Source of the DNA: Sideroxydans sp. CL21
GTDB taxonomy: Bacteria > Pseudomonadota > Gammaproteobacteria > Burkholderiales > Gallionellaceae
Reading direction: 5' to 3'
Assembly: GCF_902459525.1 (NCBI RefSeq)
Contig: NZ_LR699166.1
Coordinates: forward strand, 1,031,501 to 1,095,500
DNA: 64,000 bases
Shown one piece after another: positions 43,187-51,774 of this stretch (position 1 is its first letter; the number at the start of each line of letters is the position of its first letter). Position numbers and translations under genes: made by a program. Below the pieces are notes generated by a model. It had not been told where the DNA came from. It was given only the letters and a program-made list of their open reading frames with translations, and did not search any database.

Positions 43187-43695
43187 TGAATATCCCGAAA
43201 AAATACCGCAGCTGGTTATTGGGGGCAGCCTTGTTGCTGACAGTTGCGGCTACGGCATCGGTCAATAATCAGGATGATGGGGACATAAGGGTCGTTCATC
43301 CGGAGATTCCCAAAGACCGGGAAATGTACCAAAGGCCAGAACATCCGGCACTCGAGGAGGCGGATTCTCTTGTGAAAAAGTTGAAAAGACCGGCCCTTCC
43401 CGAAGGCGTAAAGGATATGTTCACAGCCAAATCATGGTATGCCCCGCCACCGCCACCCAAGATTCCGCCGCGTCCTTCCGCGCCGCCATTACCCTTCAAT
43501 TACATCGGCAAAATGCTGGAAGAGGGAGATCATCGCGCCGTTTTTCTGGAGAAGCAAAGCCGGATTTTTGTGGTACGGGAAGGGGATGCAATTGAAGCCA
43601 GTTATCGAGTGGATGCGATCAATCCCCCGGTGATGATCTTGACCTATTTACCGTTGGAAATAAAACAAACTGTGCAAATTGGAGAAGCAAATTGA
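43186..43695 (+). CDS. GspC/PilP-like periplasmic coupling protein
   Basis: A 169-residue protein. One N-terminal membrane helix (YRSWLLGAALLLTVAATASV) is followed by a Lys/Glu-rich stretch and a proline-rich linker (YAPPPPPKIPPRPSAPPLPF). A C-terminal small beta domain follows (NYIGKMLEEGDHRAVFLEKQ, IFVVREGDAIEASYRVDAIN), as in the homology region of GspC or PilP. These domains contact the secretin N-domains. ATG at 43186 shares a base with the previous TGA; the stop overlaps the secretin TTG start. Confidence 0.72.
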   Translation: MNIPKKYRSWLLGAALLLTVAATASVNNQDDGDIRVVHPEIPKDREMYQRPEHPALEEADSLVKKLKRPALPEGVKDMFTAKSWYAPPPPPKIPPRPSAPPLPFNYIGKMLEEGDHRAVFLEKQSRIFVVREGDAIEASYRVDAINPPVMILTYLPLEIKQTVQIGEAN

Positions 43696-45644
43696 AGTTG
43701 AGGCCTGTTGAGTTGTTGTTGCTCTGGATGGTGTTGGGTGTGGGCGGATGCGCCAATCAGCAACCGGTACGTGACTTTGAGGCGGGCAAGGAAAAACTGT
43801 CTGAAGGACAAATTGAGCAAGGATTGGCTCAGATCGGACAAGCTTCCGCGGCTGATCCCGAAAATGTGGAATATAGGCAATACCTGTTCACCCAGCGCGA
43901 GCGGATTGTGAGTCAGCTGCTGGGAAAAGCAGAATTTGAAAGGGTGAATGAAGCATTTGACGCCGCAGTGAACGATTATAAGCGAGTGCAGGGCATCGAT
44001 CCGAACAATCAGCGTGCCAATGACGGGATAGATCAGGTGCAGGGAGACAAGGTGCGCAAGCAACAGTTGGCAGAGGTACAGGCTTTATTCAACAAGGGTG
44101 ACAGAGAGGAGGCCGCAGCTAAGCTGCGACCGATTCTCGCGGAAAATCCTTTGAATCACGACGCTAAAGTTTTACAGAAACAGATAGATGAGAAGAATGC
44201 TGAGGATCGTGAAGTGTCTGCGTCGCCTATTATCAAGAAGGCGCTCAAAAAGACACTCTCTCTGGAATTTCAGGATGCCGGCCTCAAGTCCGTTTTCAGC
44301 GTGATATCCCGTGTTTCCGGATTGAATTTTGTGTTCGATAAGGACATCAAGCCCGAGTTGAAAACGACCATCCTCGTCAAGGATATGACGATCGAAAATG
44401 CAATCAAGCTTGTGCTTGTTACAAATCAATTGCAACAAGAGGTGATAAATGAAAACACCATTATCATCTACCCGGATACACCCGCAAAAATGAAGGATTA
44501 CCAGCAACAGGTGGTCAAGAGTTTTTATCTGGCCAATGCCGATGTAAAAAAGACCCTGGAAATGGTCAAAACAATTCTCAAAGCCAAGGATGTCTTTATT
44601 GATGAGAGAAGGAATTTGCTGGTCATGCGAGATACTCCGGAAGTCATTCGCCTGACGGAAAAGCTCATCGCTGCACAAGATTTGCCGGATTCGGAAGTGG
44701 AGCTGGAAGTCGAAATTCTGGAAATCGATACTGCCCGCCTGAACGATCTGGGTCTGCAATTCCCCCAGCAACTCAGTGCCAGCCTGGGAACTGCAGGGAG
44801 TTATACGCTCAATCAATGGCAGAATCGCGACTCCAATTTCTTGACCTATAAAATCACTGACCCGGCATTTGCGCTTAATCTGCAAAAAACCGATACCGAT
44901 ACTACCTTGCTTGCCAATCCGCGCATCCGTGTAAAAGATCGGGAAAAAGCCAATATTCACATCGGCCAAAAACTGCCAATCCTGACGACGGTGGCGACTG
45001 CCGGAGTGGGTAGCGCGGAATCGGTTAACTATATCGATGTAGGGCTCAAGCTGGACGTGGAGCCGAGCATCCGGCTGGATGACGAAGTCGATATGAAGGT
45101 CAAGCTGGAAGTGAGCAGTGTCAACCAAACGATCACGACGGCTGCAGGCACTCAGGTCTACGAGCTGGGCACGCGTAATGCGGATACCGTATTAAGGCTT
45201 AAAGATGGTGAAACGCAGGTCCTGGCCGGGTTGATTCAAAACGACATCACTTCCACAGTGAACAAGATTCCCGGCTTGGGCGAGATACCTTTGATCGGCA
45301 GACTGTTCTCTAACGACAACAGCAATAAGAAAAAAACAGATCTTGTGCTTCTGATCACGCCGCATGTTGTTCGCAATGTGACGCGACCTGACGAGCTGTC
45401 CAACCAATTTGCATCCGGCACCGACAACGCTATTGGTAGCGCCCCCAAGAAAACACCTTACCTTCTACCAGTCGAGATTAATATCGTGCCGGCACCTGCC
45501 GTGAAACCGGTCGATTTACCAGCGAATGAACCAGCGCCGACTCCCGTTCCCCCTGTCAGTTCCGTACAGCCTGCATCTCCGGTGGAGCTGACCAAGCAGG
45601 AATTGAAACCGGATCTTTCGGCACAACCTGTCGCATCCCCATGA
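43692..45644 (+). CDS. gspD: Outer-membrane secretin (GspD/PilQ/MshL-like lipoprotein)
   Basis: A 650-residue secretin starting with TTG inside TTGA, with GGAGAAG upstream. The signal sequence ends in a lipobox (VLGVGGC), so it is probably a lipoprotein. Residues about 25-170 form tetratricopeptide-like helices, a less common N-terminus. An STN/N0-type domain follows (LEFQDAGLKSVFSVISRVSG), then one N1-like module (SFYLANADVKKTLEMVKTIL). The secretin core has VELEVEILEIDTARLNDLGL and VLAGLIQNDITSTVNKIPGL, with the end signature GEIPLIGRLFSNDNSNKKKT. A Pro-rich tail ends the protein. It forms the outer-membrane gate. The stop overlaps the next start (ATGA). Confidence 0.93.
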   Translation: MKLRPVELLLLWMVLGVGGCANQQPVRDFEAGKEKLSEGQIEQGLAQIGQASAADPENVEYRQYLFTQRERIVSQLLGKAEFERVNEAFDAAVNDYKRVQGIDPNNQRANDGIDQVQGDKVRKQQLAEVQALFNKGDREEAAAKLRPILAENPLNHDAKVLQKQIDEKNAEDREVSASPIIKKALKKTLSLEFQDAGLKSVFSVISRVSGLNFVFDKDIKPELKTTILVKDMTIENAIKLVLVTNQLQQEVINENTIIIYPDTPAKMKDYQQQVVKSFYLANADVKKTLEMVKTILKAKDVFIDERRNLLVMRDTPEVIRLTEKLIAAQDLPDSEVELEVEILEIDTARLNDLGLQFPQQLSASLGTAGSYTLNQWQNRDSNFLTYKITDPAFALNLQKTDTDTTLLANPRIRVKDREKANIHIGQKLPILTTVATAGVGSAESVNYIDVGLKLDVEPSIRLDDEVDMKVKLEVSSVNQTITTAAGTQVYELGTRNADTVLRLKDGETQVLAGLIQNDITSTVNKIPGLGEIPLIGRLFSNDNSNKKKTDLVLLITPHVVRNVTRPDELSNQFASGTDNAIGSAPKKTPYLLPVEINIVPAPAVKPVDLPANEPAPTPVPPVSSVQPASPVELTKQELKPDLSAQPVASP

Positions 45645-46150
45645 TATCGCGCAATTACACATTGCATTTATGGAAACTCAATCGCCAGCCCGGCTTTACG
45701 CTGATCGAGCTGTTGATTACTGTGTCCATTGTTGCAACTCTGGCGAGTATTGCATTGCCTATGGCGGAGCTCGTTGTGCAGCGGAATAAAGAGCAGGAAT
45801 TGCAATCCGGCTTGCGACAAATTCGCGGAGCAATCGATGCCTACAGACAGGCAGTTGAAGAAGGGCACATAGCAAAAGCGGTTGGGGAATCGGGCTATCC
45901 CAAGTTGTTGAAGGACCTGGTTTATGGTGTCGAAAAAATCGATGACCCAAAAAAAGGAAAAATATATTTTTTAAGGCAAATCCCTCGCGATCCATTTGCC
46001 CAGGATTCGAATGTGCCTGCTGAACAGACATGGGGTAAACGAAATTATGAAAGCAGTCCGGACTCCCCGCATGAGGGCACTGACGTATTTGACGTTTATA
46101 CGCTTTCCAATGGGGTTGGACTTAACGGTATTCCTTACAGGGACTGGTAA
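45641..46150 (+). CDS. Pseudopilin (type II secretion / type IV pilin-like)
   Basis: A 169-residue prepilin. The leader ends at Gly-Phe (NRQPG-FTLIELLITVSIVAT) with Glu5 present. The long helix continues (VQRNKEQELQSGLRQIRGAI), followed by YPKLLKDLVYGVEKIDDPKK and IPRDPFAQDS, as in GspG-type bodies. There is no calcium-loop ending. It overlaps the secretin stop by four bases and shares one base with the next gene (TAATG). It is probably a minor or alternative subunit of the same fibre. Confidence 0.88.
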   Translation: MISRNYTLHLWKLNRQPGFTLIELLITVSIVATLASIALPMAELVVQRNKEQELQSGLRQIRGAIDAYRQAVEEGHIAKAVGESGYPKLLKDLVYGVEKIDDPKKGKIYFLRQIPRDPFAQDSNVPAEQTWGKRNYESSPDSPHEGTDVFDVYTLSNGVGLNGIPYRDW

Positions 46151-46536
46151 TGACCAATCGCCGTAAAAGCAAGGGGTTCACGCTCATTGAATTACTCGTT
46201 GTTATGTCGATCATAGCAATGTTATTAAGCTTGACCATGCCGCGTTATTTTCGTAGCGTTGATAAATCCAAAGAGGCTGCTTTGCATTCGGATCTTAGCG
46301 GGTTTCGTGATGCCATAGACAAATACTATGGCGATAACGGGAAATATCCGGATTCATTGGATGATCTGGTGGTTAAAAAATATCTGAGAGAAATTCCTCC
46401 CGACCCGTTGACCGGAAGCAACCAGACTTGGGTGGTCATTGCGCCGACAGGAGGAGATGTTCAAGGCAAAGTTTACAATGTAAGAAGCGCAGCACCGGGT
46501 AATGCCATAGATGGAACGCCGTATAGTCAATGGTAA
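46150..46536 (+). CDS. Pseudopilin (type II secretion / type IV pilin-like)
   Basis: A 128-residue prepilin, the last gene of the operon. The leader ends Gly-Phe (KSKG-FTLIELLVVMSIIAML). The body has SDLSGFRDAIDKYYGDNGKY and LREIPPDPLTGSNQTWVVIA, a short GspG-like layout without the calcium loop. It ends INGTPYSQW-like (DGTPYSQW), echoing the ending of the preceding pseudopilin (NGIPYRDW), so the two probably arose by duplication. It is convergent with the LapD-like gene, with only 4 bp between stops. Confidence 0.88.
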   Translation: MTNRRKSKGFTLIELLVVMSIIAMLLSLTMPRYFRSVDKSKEAALHSDLSGFRDAIDKYYGDNGKYPDSLDDLVVKKYLREIPPDPLTGSNQTWVVIAPTGGDVQGKVYNVRSAAPGNAIDGTPYSQW

Positions 46537-46540
46537 AGGG

Positions 46541-48511
46541 TTAGGAGGGGTCTTGCTCGATATTCGCGGGATTCTCCAGTGATGAAACCGGCCCGATCAG
46601 TTGTCCCTGAAAGCCCAGAACTCCAGCCTTGACCAAGCGTTCGAACCATTCCTTTTTTTCAACGCAAGTTGCGATGACCGGAACCCCCAAAATCTCTGAT
46701 GTTTTTACAAGCCAGGCTATATATTCGCCATATTCTTCCACTTCGGAACAATGACGGGTAAGGTCAGTTGCCAATTTGAAGTAAGAAGGACGTAATTTCG
46801 CCAGTTCAGTTACGGTGCCCTTGTGCAATCCGAATTGATCTATTCCGAATGACAGTCCTTGTTGAAGCATAGTTTCCGAGAAACGTTGCGCCTCTTGCGG
46901 TGATGCGTGCAGGAACGATTCGGCAACCTCAAGAATCAGACTGCTTTTGGCCAGAGCGGAATCATCAAGCTGCTTACTGAGCCATTCAGGGAAAGCATGG
47001 TCACGCAGTACCTCATGGGAAATATTGAAAGCATATCGTTTTCCGGCCGCATTATACGATTTCATGATTCGTACGAGGTTGAGCAGGCAGTGTCTGTCTA
47101 TATCCGTAGCGAGACCATGCCTTATAGCCATCGGCATGAATCGTGCGGCCTTGATCAATTTTCCGTCGGAATCGATCAACCGGGAAAAAACCTCAAAATG
47201 AAGCGGGTCAGGTACTTCTTGAAGCTCTTTTCCCACTTGGCCGATCACCGGTTGCTCATATAAAACGAAACGGTTGTCCGCCATGGCTTCTTGCAGAAAT
47301 TTCTTCCACAGACCTGATGGCATCCCTGACCCTTGGGCATAGTCGACCTCACTTTGACCAGACTTTTGGGCTCGAGCCAGAGCCTCGTCTGCTTTGGCCA
47401 GTGCTTCGCTGCTTGTATGATTATAAAATAATCGAACCGCTCCTGCGGAGCAACGTACCTCGCTTGAGAGGTCGAAATTTTTGCAAACATTTTCGAGACT
47501 CAGGCTGATTGCATCCAATATTTCCGCCAGTGCGCTTTCCGATGTGGATTCCAGCAGCAAGGCAAAGGTGGATCCCTGGACTCTGGCGAGAAATGTCAGG
47601 TGGGGAGACTCTGCTATGGCGTCGACCAAGGCAAGCACGAATTGGTCACCTTGCTCATGACCGGTCGAGCTGTTCAATTCAGTCAATCCCCCAACCTGAA
47701 TCAAAGCAAGCGCATACTCACTTTGGGGAGATTCAAGCAACATTTCGATATTTGCAACCAGACTGCGACGGTTGCCTATGCCTGTCAGCGTATCAGTCAA
47801 TGTTTGCTTGCGAAATTGCTCGGCAAGATTTTCTGCCTCGCTCAGCATCAAGCGAACTGAAGAAGACAGGGTGTTGAAAGCTTTCACAACTCGTCCGAGT
47901 TCGCGCGCGCGCGGTATGGGAGCGATGACGGGGAAGTGCCTGTTGGAAACGGCTAGCGCCGCTTTTTCAATTTGACCGAGAGGACGAAGTATAGATCGCA
48001 CCAGCGCTGCCATGAGGAGCATTGTGAAAAGGATCGCGGCTGATAGCCATATTGTTGCATCTTTCATCAGTTGCCAAAGCTCCCGGTAGGCAAAAGCCGG
48101 CTGACTGGTAACCTCGACGACTCCTGCCTGCTTCCAGCCGGAGGTGACAAATGCAGAGCGGAGTGGTGTGTCGAGCTTGATGACTTTCGGGAGCCACTTT
48201 GGTACGTCTCCGGTGGTCGGCGGGAGAGTTTTTTCCACTATTTGTTTGCCGGCGGCATCCATTACGGCGACGCGTTTGTAATAGCCACTATCGAAGACTG
48301 CCTGGACCGTGGTTTCCAGTAGTATCGAGTCTCGTTGGCGCATTGCCGAGTTGATGGCAACTGCCAGTGATGTAGCGGTATCTTGAGCGTGAGAGCTGAG
48401 TTGACCTTGGAAATAATGCTGTAGCCGCATTCCCATGCCCATAAAAAGCATGGTAAATACCGATAGCACAACGATCAGGCTTCCAAGCAAAAACTGGACT
48501 TTCAGATTCAT
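46541..48511 (-). CDS. lapD: LapD-like c-di-GMP receptor (degenerate GGDEF-EAL)
   Basis: Start at 48511 is preferred (GAGAACGCG upstream); the TTG six codons earlier lacks support. The 656-residue protein has an N-terminal membrane helix. A LapD-type periplasmic output domain follows (about 30-150; ATSLAVAINSAMRQRDSILL, SAFVTSGWKQAGVVEV), then a second helix, a HAMP-like linker, a GGDEF-like domain and an EAL-like domain. The cyclase site reads RVQGSTF and the EAL site reads FEVFSR, so neither activity is expected. That fits a receptor that binds c-di-GMP and holds the protease LapG away from its adhesin substrate. The neighbouring lapG-like gene ends 7 bases upstream of this start. Confidence 0.9.
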   Translation of the reverse strand: MNLKVQFLLGSLIVVLSVFTMLFMGMGMRLQHYFQGQLSSHAQDTATSLAVAINSAMRQRDSILLETTVQAVFDSGYYKRVAVMDAAGKQIVEKTLPPTTGDVPKWLPKVIKLDTPLRSAFVTSGWKQAGVVEVTSQPAFAYRELWQLMKDATIWLSAAILFTMLLMAALVRSILRPLGQIEKAALAVSNRHFPVIAPIPRARELGRVVKAFNTLSSSVRLMLSEAENLAEQFRKQTLTDTLTGIGNRRSLVANIEMLLESPQSEYALALIQVGGLTELNSSTGHEQGDQFVLALVDAIAESPHLTFLARVQGSTFALLLESTSESALAEILDAISLSLENVCKNFDLSSEVRCSAGAVRLFYNHTSSEALAKADEALARAQKSGQSEVDYAQGSGMPSGLWKKFLQEAMADNRFVLYEQPVIGQVGKELQEVPDPLHFEVFSRLIDSDGKLIKAARFMPMAIRHGLATDIDRHCLLNLVRIMKSYNAAGKRYAFNISHEVLRDHAFPEWLSKQLDDSALAKSSLILEVAESFLHASPQEAQRFSETMLQQGLSFGIDQFGLHKGTVTELAKLRPSYFKLATDLTRHCSEVEEYGEYIAWLVKTSEILGVPVIATCVEKKEWFERLVKAGVLGFQGQLIGPVSSLENPANIEQDPS

Positions 48512-48518
48512 CGCGTTC

Positions 48519-49211
48519 TCACAATGCAAACTCCTTGTTCATATGCTCTACCAGCTCGCCCCATTTGCGCATGGCCGGACCACTGAATTTGTCCGAAAGA
48601 TCGCCATTGAATTCATATACGGGCAGGAGGTCGGGCCTTTTGCTAGCCGGCAGCATTTGAGGCTGAATGTTATCCAGCAGCAATGGCTCGTCGCTGGGAA
48701 CTGGATAATATGCAAGCACCATGTGGTTTTCTATTTTCCCTCCCTGAAAGGATTTAACGTAAGCCAAGCGCATTTTTTCGGCAGGGATCCCGCTTTCTTT
48801 TAAAGCGAAATATTTGGCAATGACAAAGTCCTCGCAATCGCCGCCATTGCTGGCGATAAATTCGGCGGGGCTGGCCCAGTAGTCTACTGCGCCCCAATGC
48901 GCGAGATCTTCAACTTGGGGAACACTATTAAGCAGATCATTAACGAATCGCAATGTGATTGCATCGTTAATTGGCAACTTTTTCATGTGCTCCAGAAGCA
49001 GTTGGCGCGTATAGGCAAGGCGAAACGCACCAGATGGCTCAAAGCGATTGGCTATGTGGTCGAAAAAATTCTTGTCCATATTGGAGAAATAGTTCTGAGT
49101 AAAGCTTTCTGCGACGCACAGAGAAATTATCAACGAAAGAATCAATACAGCGACACCTTTATGTCCAGTTTTAAGTATTGGAGATTCGTTACTTCCAACT
49201 GGAGATGACAT
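48519..49211 (-). CDS. lapG: LapG-like periplasmic cysteine protease
   Basis: A 230-residue bacterial transglutaminase-like cysteine protease. One N-terminal hydrophobic segment (about 18-35) exports it. The catalytic Cys is in NGGDCEDFVI (Cys126), His in ENHMVLAYY (His163) and Asp in LLLDNIQ (Asp180). In the Lap system LapG cuts the N-terminal retention part, or in other species the C-terminal part, of a surface adhesin when c-di-GMP falls. Its partner LapD is the next gene. No classical LapA-type RTX adhesin with a TAAG site lies in this window, so the substrate is open. Confidence 0.92.
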   Translation of the reverse strand: MSSPVGSNESPILKTGHKGVAVLILSLIISLCVAESFTQNYFSNMDKNFFDHIANRFEPSGAFRLAYTRQLLLEHMKKLPINDAITLRFVNDLLNSVPQVEDLAHWGAVDYWASPAEFIASNGGDCEDFVIAKYFALKESGIPAEKMRLAYVKSFQGGKIENHMVLAYYPVPSDEPLLLDNIQPQMLPASKRPDLLPVYEFNGDLSDKFSGPAMRKWGELVEHMNKEFAL

Positions 49212-49386
49212 GTTTGCCGATTTCTATCTTGCATTTGCGAGAAAACGCGGGTTAGATTCCCGCAACGTGATCTGTAATGTGGACAAAGCCTGCGTGCGTG
49301 TGGCTGCAAATGCCGCAAAATTTCAGTTCAATCGGCAACACTGGCCACACGTATGATGCGGACAGCTCGTTTGCTAAAACTCGAAA

Positions 49387-50148
49387 TCAGGCATGCGCGA
49401 CAGCAGGTTTGACAAAATCCGTTTCAGTGTTTCTTTTAGAACGCCCGGCTTGTAAACCAATCAGCCGGTCCCAGTTATCCAAAGAAGACAGGTGCAGGTA
49501 CGCAACGTGCAGGGCTCCGGACTGGAACATGCTATAGGTGGTTTCAGGAGGAAGCTTGGATAGTTTTTCCGTATCGACCATAAAGAACCCGGAGAGACTG
49601 AAAGTTTGCCCATCATTAAGCTGGAAATTTGCCGTTTTCTCAGTAAGCAGGCCGGCATCGGCCAATTGTTTGACAAGCGCTATGGTTGTGTCAGTTTGTG
49701 CTTTGTATTCCTGTAGGAATTGAATTGTTCTTTCCAGTAATGCAGAATTTCTTCCGTCAAAAAACAAATGCTCGCCATGATCCCGATTTACGCATTCGGC
49801 GGCTTCGTCGATGCATATTGTCATCGTGTCTTCTTGCCCCATGGCAGGTACGAAAGGATACCGGCGAATGAAGGCCGGGGTATAGCGTGCTGTCCATTGC
49901 CCCGACTCATCGACAAACAGGTTTTGATTTTGTTGAAGACCAAAAATGGCCGTAGGCAAATAGCTGTCGTTTTCTTTAATGAATACGACCGGGAATTCCT
50001 TGCTTGCGTGATTCATCTCGATTGCTGCAAGAATCGCGGACTGGCATGCGCTCGCAAAGAAAAAATTCCTGTCGCCATTGATTCGTATTTCTTGATGAAC
50101 ATTTCGATCGAGTGCAACTGGACGTTCGTATATTTGCATGACTGGCAT
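49387..50148 (-). CDS. SapC-family protein
   Basis: A protein of about 253 residues. The Met at 50148 has AGGAAAGCT just upstream and is preferred to the ATG at 50160. The sequence matches the SapC family pattern: YERPVALDRNVHQEIRINGD near the start, FFFASACQSAILAAIEMNHA, FPVVFIKENDSYLPTAIFGL, and YTPAFIRRYPFVPAMGQED. SapC is named from a Campylobacter S-layer-associated locus, but the biochemical role is not settled. There is no signal peptide, so it is probably cytoplasmic. It is alone, divergent from the GAF-GGDEF gene, and follows the lapG gene by about 175 bp. Confidence 0.8.
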   Translation of the reverse strand: MPVMQIYERPVALDRNVHQEIRINGDRNFFFASACQSAILAAIEMNHASKEFPVVFIKENDSYLPTAIFGLQQNQNLFVDESGQWTARYTPAFIRRYPFVPAMGQEDTMTICIDEAAECVNRDHGEHLFFDGRNSALLERTIQFLQEYKAQTDTTIALVKQLADAGLLTEKTANFQLNDGQTFSLSGFFMVDTEKLSKLPPETTYSMFQSGALHVAYLHLSSLDNWDRLIGLQAGRSKRNTETDFVKPAVAHA

Positions 50149-50160
50149 AGCTTTCCTCAT

Positions 50161-50494
50161 TAGAAAATAGTTTCAAGCATTGATTTACTTGTTTTCTTAT
50201 AGCTAAAGAAGTATGTCATTAACTTATTGCAGTTGTGTTTCGCCCTTCAAATTGGAAGAAACGTCTCATCTGGTAATATTCCTGTCATCTGCCTTCTCTA
50301 TTTTGTGGGCATAGGCGATTCGAGAATGCGGTGAAATTTAAATTGGCTGATCAAAAAGGCACAGATGCAAGCGAATTCCGTTTTCTTGTGGTTGCGCCTT
50401 TAAATTGCACCGCTTCAAATTCGAACTCGCGATTGTTGAACGGGAACCCTGGCCGATTTATACAATAGTCGAACAAATCACACGTGCAGCCGCT
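50161..50494. other. Divergent intergenic region
   Basis: About 330 bp between the SapC-family gene (minus) and the diguanylate cyclase (plus). It is AT-rich near 50165-50215 and should contain both promoters. No palindrome, riboswitch core or terminator was recognised. A longer reading frame for the cyclase begins at TTG 50405 but lacks a binding site. Confidence 0.35.
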
Positions 50495-51622
50495 ATGAAC
50501 GCAAGTGAAGCCGAAAATCAGATATTGCGACGTCAACTTCGGTCTTTGATGGATGAAGCGCGATTGAATGAAAAGAAATGGCGCCGCTTTGACCAACTGG
50601 AAAGGCGGCTAATTTCTACGCACTCCTTGCCCGAGCTTATTCATCTAATTCTAAATGACTATAAATCGGCAAGCGAAACCGATACCGCTACACTCGTACT
50701 TTCCGATCCGGATTTCGAAATCAGGCGATTTCTTGAAAGGGAGAAATCGGGCGCATCGGAAGTACGCGGTCTGGTACTACTTGAAAAGCTACGCACTGAT
50801 GATCCAGTGCTATATCTCGGGGCTTTCGATATGGACCACCCGCGCGCGATATTCGATACTTTGCCTTCCGAAAGCCGGTCGATGATCCTGTTGCCTTTGA
50901 TGCGGAAGAATGAACTGATTGGCTGTTTGAATCTGGCTAGTTGCAAAACTGAACGCTTTACCGATGACAGCAGTACAGACTTCATAGAAAGGCTGGCAAA
51001 TATTTTTTCTATTTGTCTGGAAAATTCCCTCAATCATGAGCGCCTGAAAAATGTCGGTTTCACCGACGCCCTAACCGGAATATTTAACAGGCGATACTTT
51101 GAGTCTCGCTGCCAAGAGGAGGTTGCCAGCATTCGGCGACATAAGACACCTTTGGCTTGCATGTTCCTGGATATAGATAAATTCAAACGCATAAACGATT
51201 CATTCGGCCACCCTGCCGGAGATGAAGTATTGCGTAACATATCCAAACAAATTAAAACCCAGTTGCGCGGCAATGATGTGCTGGCTCGCTTTGGAGGCGA
51301 GGAGTTTGTAGTGCTGTTACCCCAGACCGGACTTCAGCATGCTTGTGAAATTGCCGAGCGGATACGCTCTACAATTGCCTTACAACCATTTCAGATCACC
51401 CCAAAGAATAGTTTGTCTGTAACCATTTCCATAGGTGTGGCCTTGGCACCCGATGAATTGGATGGAGATGACCGGGCAGTTGCACACAAGCTGATATCCA
51501 CAGCCGATGAGGCGTTGTTCCAGGCAAAAAGGAAAGGGCGAAACAGAGTTGTCAGCGAAAACAGGTTGGCCGGAACGATCGGGATGAGAGGTGGCTTGAG
51601 CAAGTTGCTCAACTTCGATTGA
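50495..51622 (+). CDS. Diguanylate cyclase with GAF (DUF484-like) sensor
   Basis: A protein of about 375 residues from the ATG at 50495; a TTG 30 codons upstream is possible but less likely. The N-terminal coiled start (MNASEAENQILRRQLRSLMD) and the GAF-like domain (about 45-200; ALLVL-type core, SMILLPLMRKNELIGCLNLA) resemble DUF484 proteins. The C-terminal GGDEF domain is intact: DALTGIFNRRYFESRC, MFLDIDKFKRINDSFGHPAG and the signature RFGGEEFVVLL. It should make c-di-GMP from two GTP. The ligand of the GAF domain is unknown. It ends before a hairpin terminator shared with the convergent phosphoesterase gene. Confidence 0.9.
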   Translation: MNASEAENQILRRQLRSLMDEARLNEKKWRRFDQLERRLISTHSLPELIHLILNDYKSASETDTATLVLSDPDFEIRRFLEREKSGASEVRGLVLLEKLRTDDPVLYLGAFDMDHPRAIFDTLPSESRSMILLPLMRKNELIGCLNLASCKTERFTDDSSTDFIERLANIFSICLENSLNHERLKNVGFTDALTGIFNRRYFESRCQEEVASIRRHKTPLACMFLDIDKFKRINDSFGHPAGDEVLRNISKQIKTQLRGNDVLARFGGEEFVVLLPQTGLQHACEIAERIRSTIALQPFQITPKNSLSVTISIGVALAPDELDGDDRAVAHKLISTADEALFQAKRKGRNRVVSENRLAGTIGMRGGLSKLLNFD

Positions 51623-51690
51623 TCGAACCACTTTGGTAAGCACCGCACTTACCGCGCGAGTATTCAGGAATACTCAATAACAATATAGTG

Positions 51691-51720
51691 AAAGGGCTGC
51701 ATTCGCAGCCCTTCCGTTTG
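51691..51720. terminator. Hairpin between convergent genes
   Basis: AAGGGCTGC-ATTC-GCAGCCCTT (51692-51713), 70 bp after the cyclase stop and 60 bp from the phosphoesterase stop. The following T-content is modest (CCGTTTGGTGTTG). It probably serves as a shared terminator. Confidence 0.65.
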
Positions 51721-51774
51721 GTGTTGCCTCAACTGGCAGGACATTCCGGGCAGTTGCTCGGACGTGTCCTTCGA

